A DNA stretch of 64,000 nucleotides, taken from positions 62,001 to 126,000 of the forward strand of contig NZ_FNOR01000010.1 in assembly GCF_900107095.1 (NCBI RefSeq). The letters run 5' to 3'. Below, in pieces: positions 45,506-54,565 of this stretch. This DNA is from Collimonas sp. OK242 (GTDB lineage Bacteria; Pseudomonadota; Gammaproteobacteria; Burkholderiales; Burkholderiaceae_D). A model generated the notes under the pieces. That model did no database searches, was not told where the DNA came from, and saw nothing but the letters and a program-made list of their open reading frames with translations. The translations under genes and the position numbers were made by a program. How positions within the stretch are numbered: the stretch's first letter is position 1; each line of letters opens with the position of its first letter.

Positions 45506-46510
45506 ATGCAGATGTCCACAGCACACCAGCCGTCCTCTCCGTTCGACCAGCGCGAATTCCGCAATGCACTGGGTACCTTCACCACCGGCGTCACCATCGT
45601 TACCGCTTGCTCGTCCGACGGCAAGCTGGTTGGCGTCACCGCCAACAGCTTTAATTCGGTCTCGCTCGATCCGCCGCTGGTATTGTGGAGCTTGTCAAAA
45701 TCGTCGAACAGCCTGGCGGCTTTCGAAGCCGCCGAATATTGGGCGGTGCATATCCTGTCGCATGACCAGGACCAGCTGGCCACCCATTTCAGCAAGCGCG
45801 CGCACGACAAATTCGCCGGCCTCGATCTCGAAACCGGTTTGGGCGGCGCGCCGCTGCTGGACGGCTGCACTACCCGCATGCAATGCAAAACCGCCTATCG
45901 CTACGACGGCGGCGACCATATCATCATGGTCGGCGAAGTCATGCATTTTGAGCATTCCGACATCGCCCCCTTGGTTTACCAGCGCGGCAATTACGCTATC
46001 GCCACCCGCAAGGAACTGGCCGATGAAGCAGAAGCCTTGATCAAGGCGACTTCCGCTTCCGGCAGCTTCGATGAAAATTCGATGAGCTACCTGCTCGGCA
46101 GCGCCTATTTCCATTTATATGGCAAGCTGCGCGAATTCGGCGCTCTGAAAGGCTTGAACGATGCCGAATTTTTCGTGCTGAACACGCTGGCCGCACGTAA
46201 CGGCCGCAGCCTGGCAGAGTTGAACCGCCTGTTTGTCCATGCCGGCCATACGCCGCTGCTCAATGTCCTGGACGACATGACGGCGCGCGGCTTGTTGCAA
46301 GTGGTGGTGGATCAGGGCGAACGCAATGAACGCGGCCAGTTTTACCTGACCGCCATCGGCCACGACCTGGCGCAAGAAATTGCCGATGCCGGCAAGCAAA
46401 CCGAGCTCGCATTGCTGAGCAACCTGGGCGCAGTCGATACCATCGCCTTGCGCACGCTGCTGCGGCGTTTCATTACGCTGACCGACGAAGGCAAGTTGCC
46501 GGGCGAGTGA
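45506..46510 (+). CDS. Flavin reductase fused to a C-terminal MarR-like domain
   Basis: The 334-residue protein has an N-terminal flavin reductase (FMN-binding split barrel, ~12-170: 'FRNALGTFTTGVTIVTACSS', 'GVTANSFNSVSLDPPLVLWS') and a C-terminal ~140-residue winged-helix MarR-like domain ('LNDAEFFVLNTLAARNGRSL', 'LLNVLDDMTARGLLQVVVDQ'). The same architecture is known in the reductase (C1) of 4-hydroxyphenylacetate 3-hydroxylase, where the MarR part is a substrate-sensing regulatory domain, not a repressor. It would supply reduced flavin to a monooxygenase, but none is next to it. It opens a cluster with LysR, MFS, DUF2848 and amidase genes. Confidence 0.88.
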   Translation: MQMSTAHQPSSPFDQREFRNALGTFTTGVTIVTACSSDGKLVGVTANSFNSVSLDPPLVLWSLSKSSNSLAAFEAAEYWAVHILSHDQDQLATHFSKRAHDKFAGLDLETGLGGAPLLDGCTTRMQCKTAYRYDGGDHIIMVGEVMHFEHSDIAPLVYQRGNYAIATRKELADEAEALIKATSASGSFDENSMSYLLGSAYFHLYGKLREFGALKGLNDAEFFVLNTLAARNGRSLAELNRLFVHAGHTPLLNVLDDMTARGLLQVVVDQGERNERGQFYLTAIGHDLAQEIADAGKQTELALLSNLGAVDTIALRTLLRRFITLTDEGKLPGE

Positions 46511-46592
46511 GCAAGAAGTATTAGCAAACACCTGCAGCAACGGCAATGCGCTACACTGAATTCCTACCCATGATCGACTCTCGACAGCGCCG

Positions 46593-47543
46593 ATGAACAT
46601 CCGCTTCCTCGAAACCTTCGTCTGGCTGGCGAAATTGAAGAATTTCCGGCTGACGGCGGAAAAACTGCACACCACCCAGGCCGCGGTATCTAGCCGCATC
46701 GCCACGCTGGAGCAGGATTTCGGCGTGCGCCTGTTCGACCGCGGCGCGCGCGAAGTCGCATTAACCACCGATGGCAGCAAGGCGCTGGGGTATGCCGAAC
46801 GCATCGTCAAGCTGATGCGCGAAATGAAGGAAGGCATGTCGGCCCGCGACAACTATTCGGGCGTGCTGCGGATAGGCGTGATCGAATCGATCGTGCATAG
46901 CTGGTTCCCGGATTTGATCGGCCGTATCCACAAACTGTTTCCGCAACTGGAAATCGAAATCGCCAGCGACACCACCATTCACTTGCGCGAGCAGTTCAGC
47001 AAGGGCGACCTCGATCTGGTGCTGCAGGCGGAACCGGTGATCGCGCCGAATATCCGCAATCTCAAGCTGTGCGAACTGCCGATGCGCTGGGTTGGCAGCA
47101 GCAAGCTGGAGATCGGCAACGAAACCCTGAGCCTGTCCGATCTGGCGGCCTTCCCGCTGGTCAGCTTTGCCCGCAATTCCGGGCCGCATACCATCATCGA
47201 GCAACTGTTTTCCAACAGCGAACGCGGCTCGCTGCACATCAATTGCATTACTTCGGTGGCGACCATGATACGGCTGGTCAGCGATGGCTTCGGCGTCGCC
47301 GCGGTGCCGCCGGCGATCATCCAGCGCGAGCTCAACGACGGCAGCCTGCAGCTGCTGCGGGTCGACGCCGATTTTCCGGCGTTGTTGCTGATGGCCTCAT
47401 TTCGCAACGATCCGGAAAATGCCCTGACCGAAACGATTGCCAGCATCGCCCAGGAAACCACCTCCGAATTCGCACTGAATTGGGGACCTGAAATCGCCAG
47501 GCTGCCGTCCGGCCCGCTGGAACTGCCCTTTCCGCCGGTCTAA
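46593..47543 (+). CDS. LysR-family regulator of the flavin reductase-amidase cluster
   Basis: A 316-residue LTTR: HTH at ~1-60 ('VWLAKLKNFRLTAEKLHTTQ', 'VSSRIATLEQDFGVRLFDRG') and an effector domain ('VLRIGVIESIVHSWFPDLIG'). It lies between the flavin reductase and MFS genes on the same strand, with a 243-base gap before the MFS gene that probably holds the controlled promoter. It likely responds to the compound handled by the cluster. Confidence 0.9.
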   Translation: MNIRFLETFVWLAKLKNFRLTAEKLHTTQAAVSSRIATLEQDFGVRLFDRGAREVALTTDGSKALGYAERIVKLMREMKEGMSARDNYSGVLRIGVIESIVHSWFPDLIGRIHKLFPQLEIEIASDTTIHLREQFSKGDLDLVLQAEPVIAPNIRNLKLCELPMRWVGSSKLEIGNETLSLSDLAAFPLVSFARNSGPHTIIEQLFSNSERGSLHINCITSVATMIRLVSDGFGVAAVPPAIIQRELNDGSLQLLRVDADFPALLLMASFRNDPENALTETIASIAQETTSEFALNWGPEIARLPSGPLELPFPPV

Positions 47544-47786
47544 GCCGGCACGGCAGCAAGTGCGCGCGCATCTCTCCCAAACGCCCCACTTTTGCTCATA
47601 AGATTTTCCATTCATTCGCGCTGACAATTTCTTGTTGGACAGCGGCTGATCGACTGCGCATACTCGATTCATCCGGTAGCCAAGACTGTCAGCAATGACT
47701 TTGGCCGCCGGTGACGGTCGTCAAAGAAATGCCGCGCCATCCTTCGCCAACCGCTGCGGAGCAAATCCATTTTCGGGTGACATCAA

Positions 47787-49073
47787 ATGAGCAACAACAT
47801 CAATAATGCGGCGATTGCGCTGCAAGATACCTACAGGAAAATCGCCTGGCGCCTGATTCCTTTCCTGGTATTCCTGTTCGTGCTGGCCTGGATAGACCGG
47901 GTCAATGTCGGCTTTGCCAAGCTGCAAATGTTGCAGGACCTGCAATTCAGCGAAGCCATCTACGGTCTCGGCGCCGGCATCTTTTTCATCGGCTACTTCC
48001 TGTTTGAAGTACCGAGCAACCTGCTGCTGGAGAAAATCGGCGCCCGCAAAACCCTGGCCCGCATCACCATCCTCTGGGGCCTGACCTCGATGGCGATGGT
48101 GTACGTTAAAACACCGGCCACGTTTTATATCATCCGCTTCTTCCTGGGCGTGTTCGAAGCCGGCTTTTTCCCCGGCGTGGTGCTCTACCTGACCTACTGG
48201 TTCCCGGCCGCACGGCGGGCTCGCGTCAACGGCTTGTTCATGACCTCGTTCGCAATCGCCGGCGTAGTGGGCGGACCGATTGCCGGTTTCATCATGAGCC
48301 GCATGGATGGCGTCGGCCATTTCGCCAACTGGCAATGGCTGTTCCTGCTGGAAGGCATGCCGTCGGTCCTGGCCGGCATCCTGGTGCTGCTTTACCTGCC
48401 GGAAAAACCGCTCAACGCCAAATGGCTGAGCCAGACAGAGCAGCAAGCAGTAACCCGCGCATTGGCTGCCGAAAACCACGATCATAAGCATGCTTCGCTG
48501 CGCGACGCTTGCCGCAATTACCGGGTCTGGATTTGCGCTGCGGTGTATTTCTGCGTGGTCAGCGGCAATGCCACGATTGCGTTCTGGTCGCCATCCATCA
48601 TCAAGGAAATCGGCATCGTCGGCAACCTGCAGATCGGCCTGATCTCGGCCATCCCCTTCCTTGCCGGCACCATCGCCATGATCTGGAACGGCATTCACTC
48701 TGACCGCAGCGGCGAACGTCGCCTGCACTGCGCACTGGCGACACTGGTGGCCAGCATCGGCCTGATACTGACCGGATTCTTCATCGGCAATGCAGTGCTG
48801 GCGCTGTGTGCGCTGACACTGGCTGCGATCGGGATCCTGGCTGCATTCCCGGTGTTCTGGTCGATTCCCGCCGCCTTCCTGACCGGCACCGCAGCCGCCG
48901 GCGGTATTGCGCTGATCAATTCGATCGGCAACCTGGCCGGCTTCGCTGCTCCGTATCTGATCGGCTCGCTGAAAACCACCACCGGCAGCGTGGCTTCCGG
49001 CCTCTATTTCGTAGCGGCGCTGGAGTTCTGCGCGACGATATTGGTTTTGCTGTTCATCAAAAAAGTGCGGTAG
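47787..49073 (+). CDS. MFS transporter, anion:cation symporter (phthalate permease-like)
   Basis: A 428-residue 12-helix ACS-family carrier. Marks include 'FVLAWIDRVNVGFAKLQM' in helix 1, 'GYFLFEVPSNLLLEKIGAR' with motif A, and 'YWFPAARRARVNGLFMTS'. ACS carriers import organic anions such as phthalates, tartrate, galactarate or hydroxy-aromatic acids. Its position between the LysR gene and the DUF2848/amidase genes makes it the probable uptake system for the cluster's substrate. Confidence 0.9.
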   Translation: MSNNINNAAIALQDTYRKIAWRLIPFLVFLFVLAWIDRVNVGFAKLQMLQDLQFSEAIYGLGAGIFFIGYFLFEVPSNLLLEKIGARKTLARITILWGLTSMAMVYVKTPATFYIIRFFLGVFEAGFFPGVVLYLTYWFPAARRARVNGLFMTSFAIAGVVGGPIAGFIMSRMDGVGHFANWQWLFLLEGMPSVLAGILVLLYLPEKPLNAKWLSQTEQQAVTRALAAENHDHKHASLRDACRNYRVWICAAVYFCVVSGNATIAFWSPSIIKEIGIVGNLQIGLISAIPFLAGTIAMIWNGIHSDRSGERRLHCALATLVASIGLILTGFFIGNAVLALCALTLAAIGILAAFPVFWSIPAAFLTGTAAAGGIALINSIGNLAGFAAPYLIGSLKTTTGSVASGLYFVAALEFCATILVLLFIKKVR

Positions 49074-49172
49074 TTACAAACCCGTTTCTCATTCCTCGTT
49101 CTTCATTCATTCTAAACCCGCGCGGCCTGGCTTAAACCCCAGGCCGGTCGCCTCCGTATAGCTGGAATCATC

Positions 49173-49856
49173 ATGCACATCTCCTTTCAAATCGATACCA
49201 AACAAGGCCCGCGCCGGCTCGACACCGACATCCACACCCTGATCGTAGCCGGCTGGGCCGGGCGCGACCACGCCGCCATCGAACACCACATCGAAGAACT
49301 CGCCGCACTCGGCATCTCGCGTCCGAGCGCCGTCCCCTTGTATTACCGCATCGCCAGCAACCAGCTGACCCAGGCGCGGCAGGTGCAGGTAGTCGGCCCC
49401 GATTCATCGGGCGAAGTGGAAACCTTTGTCTTCGCCGTGGACGGCGAACTGTACGTCAGCATCGCTTCCGACCACACCGACCGCAAGCTGGAGGCGCATA
49501 GCGTAGCGCTGTCGAAACAGGCATGCGTGAAACCGGTCGCCACCGGCGCCTGGCGTCTGGCCGAGGTAGCCGACTATTGGGACGAACTGGTAATCCGTTC
49601 CTACATCGAAGAAAACGGTGAACAGCTGCTGTATCAGGAAGGCCCGCTGGCGTCGCTGCGCACCCCGCAGGATCTGATCGCCGGCTACACCGGCGGCGGC
49701 ATGCTGCCTGCGGGCAGCGGCATGACCTGCGGCACCGTCGCCGCAATCGGCGGCATCCGTCCGGCGCAGTCATTTACAATGGAACTGTTCGATCCGCGCC
49801 GGCAACGCAGCTTGCGCCATCATTACCAGGTTGAAGTATTGCCGGAAGTTGCCTAA
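49173..49856 (+). CDS. DUF2848 domain protein
   Basis: A 227-residue DUF2848 protein. The family body is seen in 'LIVAGWAGRDHAAIEHHIEE', 'LGISRPSAVPLYYRIASNQL', 'VASDHTDRKLEAH'-type sequence (here 'IASDHTDRKLEAH') and 'GSGMTCGTVAAIGGI'. The family resembles fumarylacetoacetate-hydrolase-like proteins at the C-terminus and occurs next to amidases and MFS carriers; no reaction has been shown to my knowledge. It is 43 bases upstream of the amidase, so both are probably in one operon. Confidence 0.85.
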   Translation: MHISFQIDTKQGPRRLDTDIHTLIVAGWAGRDHAAIEHHIEELAALGISRPSAVPLYYRIASNQLTQARQVQVVGPDSSGEVETFVFAVDGELYVSIASDHTDRKLEAHSVALSKQACVKPVATGAWRLAEVADYWDELVIRSYIEENGEQLLYQEGPLASLRTPQDLIAGYTGGGMLPAGSGMTCGTVAAIGGIRPAQSFTMELFDPRRQRSLRHHYQVEVLPEVA

Positions 49857-49899
49857 GCCAGATTTCAGATATCAGATTTCATTCATTTCCCGAGGCCGC

Positions 49900-51261
49900 A
49901 TGACTACCACGCCCCCCCCTACCCTGCACACCCTGTCTGAAGCCTTGCGCAAGAATAGCGTCAGTTCGGCGGCTCTCACCGAAGCGGCACTCGAACGGGC
50001 GCTCGCACCGTCCGGCGAAGGCAGCCGGGTGTTCACCGAAATTTATGCCACGGCAGCGCGTGCCGCGGCGCAAGCATCCGATCTGCTACGCGCCAGCGGC
50101 CAGGTACGCTCGCCGATAGACGGCTTGCCGATTTCGGTCAAGGATTTGTTCGATGTCGCCGGCAGCACCACGCGCGCCGGCTCGGTGGCCTTGCGCGATG
50201 CAGCGCCGGCCGCCGCCAGCGCACTGGTGGTGCAGCGCCTGACGGCAGCCGGCGCAGTCATCGTCGGCCGCACTAACATGACCGAATTTGCCTATTCCGG
50301 CCTCGGCATCAATCCCCATTACGGCACCCCGCGCAATCCCTGGGACAGAGCCAACGGCCGCATCCCGGGCGGCTCCTCGTCCGGCGCCGCAGTCTCGGTC
50401 AGCGACGCCATGGCGGTCGCCGCCATCGGTTCCGATACCGGCGGCTCGGTGCGGATTCCGGCCGCACTGTGCGGACTGACCGGTTTCAAGCCGACTGCGC
50501 GCCGGGTTTCGTTGCAGGGAGTATTGCCGCTGTCGACGCAATTGGATTCGATTGGCCCTATCGCTAACAGCGTCGCCTGCTGCGCCACCCTCGATGCAAT
50601 CCTGGCCGGCGAACCGGCGCCAGAGCTGACGCCATTTTCCCTGCATGGTTTGCGTCTTGCGCTGCCGACCACGCTGGTGCTGGACGGAGTTGACAGTCAA
50701 GTAGCAGCAGCATTCGCCAACGCACGGCGGCGACTGCAGGCAGCCGGCGCGCTGATTGAAGAAATCGAGATACCCGAATTTGCCGCACTGGCTGCAATCA
50801 ATGCGAAAGGCGGATTTTCCGGCGCCGAAGCCTATGCCTGGCATCGGACGCTGATTGCCGAGCGCGCCGCCGCCTACGATCCACGCGTGATTTCACGCAT
50901 CTTGCGCGGCAAGGATATCAGCGCGGCCGACCTGATCGACCTGTTCGCGTCACGCAAGCAATGGATAGCGGCCGTCGAACGCAGGATCTCCGGCTACGAT
51001 GCGCTGCTGATGCCAACCGTGCCGGTCGTGGCGCCTGCCATCGCCGCCCTGGAAGCCAGCGACGACGCGTATTACGCTGCCAACGGCCTGATCTTGCGCA
51101 ATCCGTCCGTGATCAATTTTCTCGATGGCTGTGCGCTGTCGCTGCCCTGCCATGCCGCTGGCGAGGCGCCGGTCGGATTGATGCTGGCTGGTGCAGGCGG
51201 CAACGATAGGAAGATCCTGGAAATCGGGCTGGCGGTGGAGGCCGCGCTGGCAATTTCCTGA
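49900..51261 (+). CDS. Amidase-signature family hydrolase
   Basis: The 453-residue amidase has the Ser-cisSer-Lys triad: K81 in 'ISVKDLFD', cis-Ser S159 in 'GGSSSGAA', nucleophile S183 in 'SDTGGSVRIPA', with the family spacing of 24 between the serines. Amidases of this type cleave carboxylic amides, including indole-acetamide, malonamate and heterocycle-derived amides. The ATG at 49900 is chosen for GAGG 5 bases upstream; the frame is open to 49831 over the end of the DUF2848 gene. No GatB/C partner, so it is not the tRNA amidotransferase. It is the last gene of the cluster and convergent with the DUF1223 gene. Confidence 0.92.
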   Translation: MTTTPPPTLHTLSEALRKNSVSSAALTEAALERALAPSGEGSRVFTEIYATAARAAAQASDLLRASGQVRSPIDGLPISVKDLFDVAGSTTRAGSVALRDAAPAAASALVVQRLTAAGAVIVGRTNMTEFAYSGLGINPHYGTPRNPWDRANGRIPGGSSSGAAVSVSDAMAVAAIGSDTGGSVRIPAALCGLTGFKPTARRVSLQGVLPLSTQLDSIGPIANSVACCATLDAILAGEPAPELTPFSLHGLRLALPTTLVLDGVDSQVAAAFANARRRLQAAGALIEEIEIPEFAALAAINAKGGFSGAEAYAWHRTLIAERAAAYDPRVISRILRGKDISAADLIDLFASRKQWIAAVERRISGYDALLMPTVPVVAPAIAALEASDDAYYAANGLILRNPSVINFLDGCALSLPCHAAGEAPVGLMLAGAGGNDRKILEIGLAVEAALAIS

Positions 51262-51293
51262 ACCAGGTTTTTTGTCACCCTTCAACGGTGCAA

Positions 51294-52091
51294 TCAGTGA
51301 TCAAGCGCCAGCCTTGCCACCTGCAACACTTCGCCACTGCTCGCATTCTGGACGAAGGCAACAATGCCGAAACGATCCGCGCGAACGTCGGCGCCGATGC
51401 CGTCAAGCGCGATTTTTTGATTGATCTGCACCGCGCCGTCTTTCAGCGCAAACGGGCCCAGCCAACGCCGCACAACATAGTCGTGATGCAGTGTCACGCC
51501 ACCGTTCTCACCCGCCGCAATGTTGGATACCAGCTGGTTTTCGTAGACGGCAATGTAAGCATTGTGCCCATCCTTGGAGGGCTGCCGCAACTTGACCTTG
51601 GCCGACAAAGCAAACGTGCGCGCTGCCGTACCTGTCAATTTGATGGCAATGTCGGCCGGCGACGGTTGCTCTGCAATTTTTCCGGCCGCAGCGTCAAAGT
51701 CGCTTTTCGCACTCCAGTGCCGTAATTCGCGGCCGCCAACAAATATTTCCGGCGTATACACCACGCGGTTTTTGGTAAATGCCGCCAATTCCTGCTGCCG
51801 CACGGTAAAGCGGTGATCGCCGAAACTATCCTTCCAGCCGAGATTATCCCAATAATCGACATGCAGGGCGAGTGGCACAACCTTGTCCGGCCTGGCTTGG
51901 GCGCCAAGCCTGGCCAGCCATTGGTCGGCCGGCGGACAACTATTGCAGCCCTCGCTGGAATACAGTTCGACCAGCGCCACCCGGTAGGCCGGACTTTGCG
52001 CCGTATAGTCCTGCGCCTGGGCAAGGGAAGAAATACCGAGTGCAAGCGCAGTCAGCGCGAGCTTGTTTGTCACATTATTAAGGATTTGCAC
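51294..52091 (-). CDS. Periplasmic DUF1223 thioredoxin-like protein
   Basis: A 265-residue protein with a signal peptide (1-26, A-Q-A) and a thioredoxin-like N-terminal domain bearing C49-x-x-C52 ('SSEGCNSCPPAD'). 'LALHVDYWDNLGWKDSFGD' and 'VVYTPEIFVGG' are the family marks of DUF1223. The function is unknown; a periplasmic redox role is a reasonable guess from the CxxC. Convergent with the amidase, with stops 33 bases apart. Confidence 0.9.
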   Translation of the reverse strand: MQILNNVTNKLALTALALGISSLAQAQDYTAQSPAYRVALVELYSSEGCNSCPPADQWLARLGAQARPDKVVPLALHVDYWDNLGWKDSFGDHRFTVRQQELAAFTKNRVVYTPEIFVGGRELRHWSAKSDFDAAAGKIAEQPSPADIAIKLTGTAARTFALSAKVKLRQPSKDGHNAYIAVYENQLVSNIAAGENGGVTLHHDYVVRRWLGPFALKDGAVQINQKIALDGIGADVRADRFGIVAFVQNASSGEVLQVARLALDH

Positions 52092-52180
52092 TTGAGTCTC
52101 CTGGCTGATCGTGTTCCATGGTGCTTGGTCGCGCTGCCGGCGATTTCCTTACAAATCAACTTAAAATCTAGTCAAACTTC

Positions 52181-52963
52181 TTATGGAGCCCGATATAAAT
52201 TAATCACGTCGCGCTCTACCCGCACCAGGTTTTGTCCCGCATCCACGACAAATTCAGCGCCGTTAAAAGATGGCCTGGTCAGCAACAATATGGCGTCGGC
52301 TATTTCCGTAATCGGGGCGATGTAACCGAGCGGTGTTGAGCGAACCGAAGAATATTCGAAATCGGCCTGGCTCTGATCGCCGCTGGTCGTCATCAAACCG
52401 GGGTACAGCGCATTGACGCGCAGCACCGGCGCGGCCGACATGGCCAGCATCGCGGTCAGGTTCCCCAACGCAGCTTTAGCCACGGTGTAACTGAAATCCT
52501 CGGGATGAAAATTGGCGTGCACCTTCTGGTCCACCACGTTGATCACCACTCCCTGCTGCGAGCGTTCCCTGGCATGCTGGTGAAACGCCTGGGTCAGCAG
52601 CAGCGGCGCGCGGCAATTCACCTGCCACGAGCGCTCCAGATCTTCCAGCGCAAAATCGGCCAGCGTATCCGGGAAAAAAATCGCAGCGCAATTGACCAGT
52701 ACATCCAGCCGGCCGAACCTGGCATAGATGGCGGCCATCATTGCCGTCAGTTGATCCGGCGACTGCAGGTCCGCTTGCTGGGCGACGGCAATGCCGCCCC
52801 CGGCTTCGATCGCCTGCACCGTATCCAGCGCCTCCTGTTGCGAGCTGCCGTAATGCACCACCACAGCATAACCCGCTTGCGCAAACCGTTCGGCAATCAC
52901 GCGCCCGACCCGCTTGGCGGCGCCGGTAATCAACACGACGGCCGGAGCTGCGCCATCTGTCAT
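52181..52963 (-). CDS. SDR-family pteridine reductase (FolM-like)
   Basis: A 260-residue short-chain dehydrogenase. The cofactor motif 'LITGAAKRVGRVIAERFA' with Arg after the glycines favours NADPH; the usual catalytic Tyr-x3-Lys is 'YTVAK'; 'DQKVHANFHPEDFSYTVAKA' is the pteridine-reductase mark. Pteridine reductases make tetrahydromonapterin or tetrahydrobiopterin. The gene overlaps nothing and follows a pterin dehydratase gene by ~40 bases, so both act in recycling the pterin cofactor of phenylalanine hydroxylase. The ATG at 52963 is preferred to the TTG at 53008. Role is inferred from motifs and neighbour. Confidence 0.8.
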   Translation of the reverse strand: MTDGAAPAVVLITGAAKRVGRVIAERFAQAGYAVVVHYGSSQQEALDTVQAIEAGGGIAVAQQADLQSPDQLTAMMAAIYARFGRLDVLVNCAAIFFPDTLADFALEDLERSWQVNCRAPLLLTQAFHQHARERSQQGVVINVVDQKVHANFHPEDFSYTVAKAALGNLTAMLAMSAAPVLRVNALYPGLMTTSGDQSQADFEYSSVRSTPLGYIAPITEIADAILLLTRPSFNGAEFVVDAGQNLVRVERDVINLYRAP

Positions 52964-53004
52964 GCCGGTCCCGGGCGGCTTCGCATGCTCATTCAATTTT
53001 TGAC

Positions 53005-53307
53005 TCAATTTTTGACGGCAGCGCCGGCGTGACGGTCCATGAATTGCGCCAGATGTACATCAAGGTCGGTGACGCCGTTCGCATCATGGGTAGTCAGCAC
53101 CACCGCCACGCGATTATAGACATTCGACCACTCCGGATGATGGTCCATTTTTTCTGCCAGCAAGGCCACCTGGGTCATGAAACCAAAGGCGGCATTGAAA
53201 TCGGCAAACTTGAAAGTCTTTTGAATCGCGTCGCGGCCATCCACCGCAGTCCAGGTAGTGAGGCTTTGAATGGCGGCTGCAGCGCCGATATGGGTGGAGC
53301 TTGGCAT
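53005..53307 (-). CDS. phhB: Pterin-4a-carbinolamine dehydratase
   Basis: A 100-residue PCD with the family signature '[20 protein letters not shown]' followed by '[10 protein letters not shown]', including the catalytic His pair. It dehydrates the 4a-hydroxy-pterin left by phenylalanine hydroxylase. The ATG at 53307 is preferred, as upstream residues in the longer frame have no family match. The phenylalanine hydroxylase gene is not in the window. It precedes a pteridine reductase gene, a sensible pathway pair. Confidence 0.92.
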   Translation of the reverse strand: MPSSTHIGAAAAIQSLTTWTAVDGRDAIQKTFKFADFNAAFGFMTQVALLAEKMDHHPEWSNVYNRVAVVLTTHDANGVTDLDVHLAQFMDRHAGAAVKN

Positions 53308-53386
53308 TGAAGTATCCGTTCGTGAAAACTTCAATTCTATAACCGGAAGCGTCGGAACGAGTAAAAGATGCGCTGCGAAAGCTCGC

Positions 53387-53548
53387 TCAGTCCGGTTTGG
53401 GCAATTTTCGGTCAAAGAAATCGACAATTTCAGCATTTAATTTGGCGTGTACAGCGGTCCTGTCCATCCCTGATACGTCGGTGCACAAACCACTTGCCAA
53501 GGCATCTGCCAGATCGGCTCGGCCGGATTCGGCACTTGATCTATCCAT
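53387..53548 (-). CDS. Possible C-terminal relic of a hydrolase, or 53-residue ORF
   Basis: The minus strand gives 53 codons from an ATG, ending in TGA, with '[20 protein letters not shown]', which looks like the final helix of alpha/beta hydrolases of the dienelactone-hydrolase type. A TAA lies six codons upstream of the ATG. No ribosome site is evident. I think it is a relic, but the match is to one helix only. Confidence 0.28.
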   Translation of the reverse strand: MDRSSAESGRADLADALASGLCTDVSGMDRTAVHAKLNAEIVDFFDRKLPKPD

Positions 53549-53673
53549 TTGAAAGGTGAACAATTACGTCGCCAGCGTCTTTCCGTCAGGCCTTGTCAAC
53601 CGCTTGCCCAGCCCAGTGCGTTAATGATCGGTATGATCCGCCACAGGCCTCTTCATCTCTCAAAGGAAAAACC
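53549..53673. other. Intergenic region upstream of the glycine-zipper protein
   Basis: Nothing recognised except a good ribosome site, AAAGGA, 7 bases before the ATG at 53674. Confidence 0.35.
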
Positions 53674-53928
53674 ATGAACTCGAAAATCCTAGCAGTAACC
53701 TTATGCGCGCTGGCACTGGCTGGTACGGCCGGCGGCGCCAGCGCCAAGGGTTGCCTGAAGGGTGCTGCGGTGGGCGCGGTAGCCGGCCATTACGCTGGCC
53801 ATCACGCGGTGATCGGCGCGGTTGGCGGTTGTGTCGCGGGACGCCACCTGGCTAACAAGAAAGCCGCTGACCAGGCTGCTGCAGAGCACGCTGCCGACCC
53901 GGCAACACAAGCTGCTCCCGCGAAATAG
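53674..53928 (+). CDS. Small secreted glycine-zipper protein
   Basis: An 84-residue protein with a signal peptide (~1-24, 'GTAGGASA') and a glycine-zipper segment ('GAAVGAVAGHYAGHHAVIGA') followed by an Ala-rich tail. This is the usual shape of small envelope-associated proteins of unknown role. The ribosome site AAAGGA is 7 bases upstream. Two cysteines flank the zipper, at residues ~27 and ~50. Confidence 0.75.
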   Translation: MNSKILAVTLCALALAGTAGGASAKGCLKGAAVGAVAGHYAGHHAVIGAVGGCVAGRHLANKKAADQAAAEHAADPATQAAPAK

Positions 53929-54006
53929 ACAAGAAAATCCTTGGCCGGCAGCAATTCATCATGCATGCCGGCATAATGGACGCCCTTGCACATTTCCCTG
54001 GGCACC

Positions 54007-54546
54007 ATGAAATTCCTCGCAATCTCGGGCAGCCTACGCGCGGCCTCTCATAACTCTGCCCTGCTCCGTGCCATGGCGCGTCTGGCGCCGGCCGGCGTCA
54101 GCGTAACGCTGTACCGCGGCCTGGGCGATTTACCGTTGTTCAATCCCGATATCGAAGCCAGCGACCCGGCTGCCGTAGCGGACTTGCGTACTCAGATCGT
54201 TGCCGCCGACGCCTTGCTGATCGCCAGCCCGGAGTATGCGCACGGCATCACTGGCGTCATGAAGAACGCGCTCGACTGGATGGTGGGTTGCGAGGCTTTT
54301 GTTCTCAAGCCGGTGGCATTGCTGAACGCCTCGCCAAGGGCGGTGCACGCTCACGCCTCTTTAACAGAAATCGTGACGATGATGTCGGCTCGGATTGTCG
54401 ATGCAGCGTCGGTCACGGTACCCATCCTCGGTTCGCATCTCGGCGAAGATGAGATAGTCCGGCATCCGGATATTTCCGCAGTACTGCAAAGTGCACTGCA
54501 CGCATTGCGTGCCGCCGTGCTGGCGACACGCCTGGAGCGTCAATAA
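54007..54546 (+). CDS. NADPH-dependent FMN reductase family protein
   Basis: A 179-residue flavodoxin-fold reductase. The phosphate loop 'FLAISGSLRAASHNSALLRA' and the flavin-ring loop 'SPEYAHGITGVMKNALDWMV' are classical for the NADPH-dependent FMN/azo/quinone reductase family (ArsH-, ChrR-like). It reduces quinones, chromate or flavins in the cytoplasm. No operon. The ATG at 54007 is chosen since the frame from 53986 adds nothing family-like. Confidence 0.88.
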   Translation: MKFLAISGSLRAASHNSALLRAMARLAPAGVSVTLYRGLGDLPLFNPDIEASDPAAVADLRTQIVAADALLIASPEYAHGITGVMKNALDWMVGCEAFVLKPVALLNASPRAVHAHASLTEIVTMMSARIVDAASVTVPILGSHLGEDEIVRHPDISAVLQSALHALRAAVLATRLERQ

Positions 54547-54565
54547 TTCCCGGGTAAAAGCAGCG

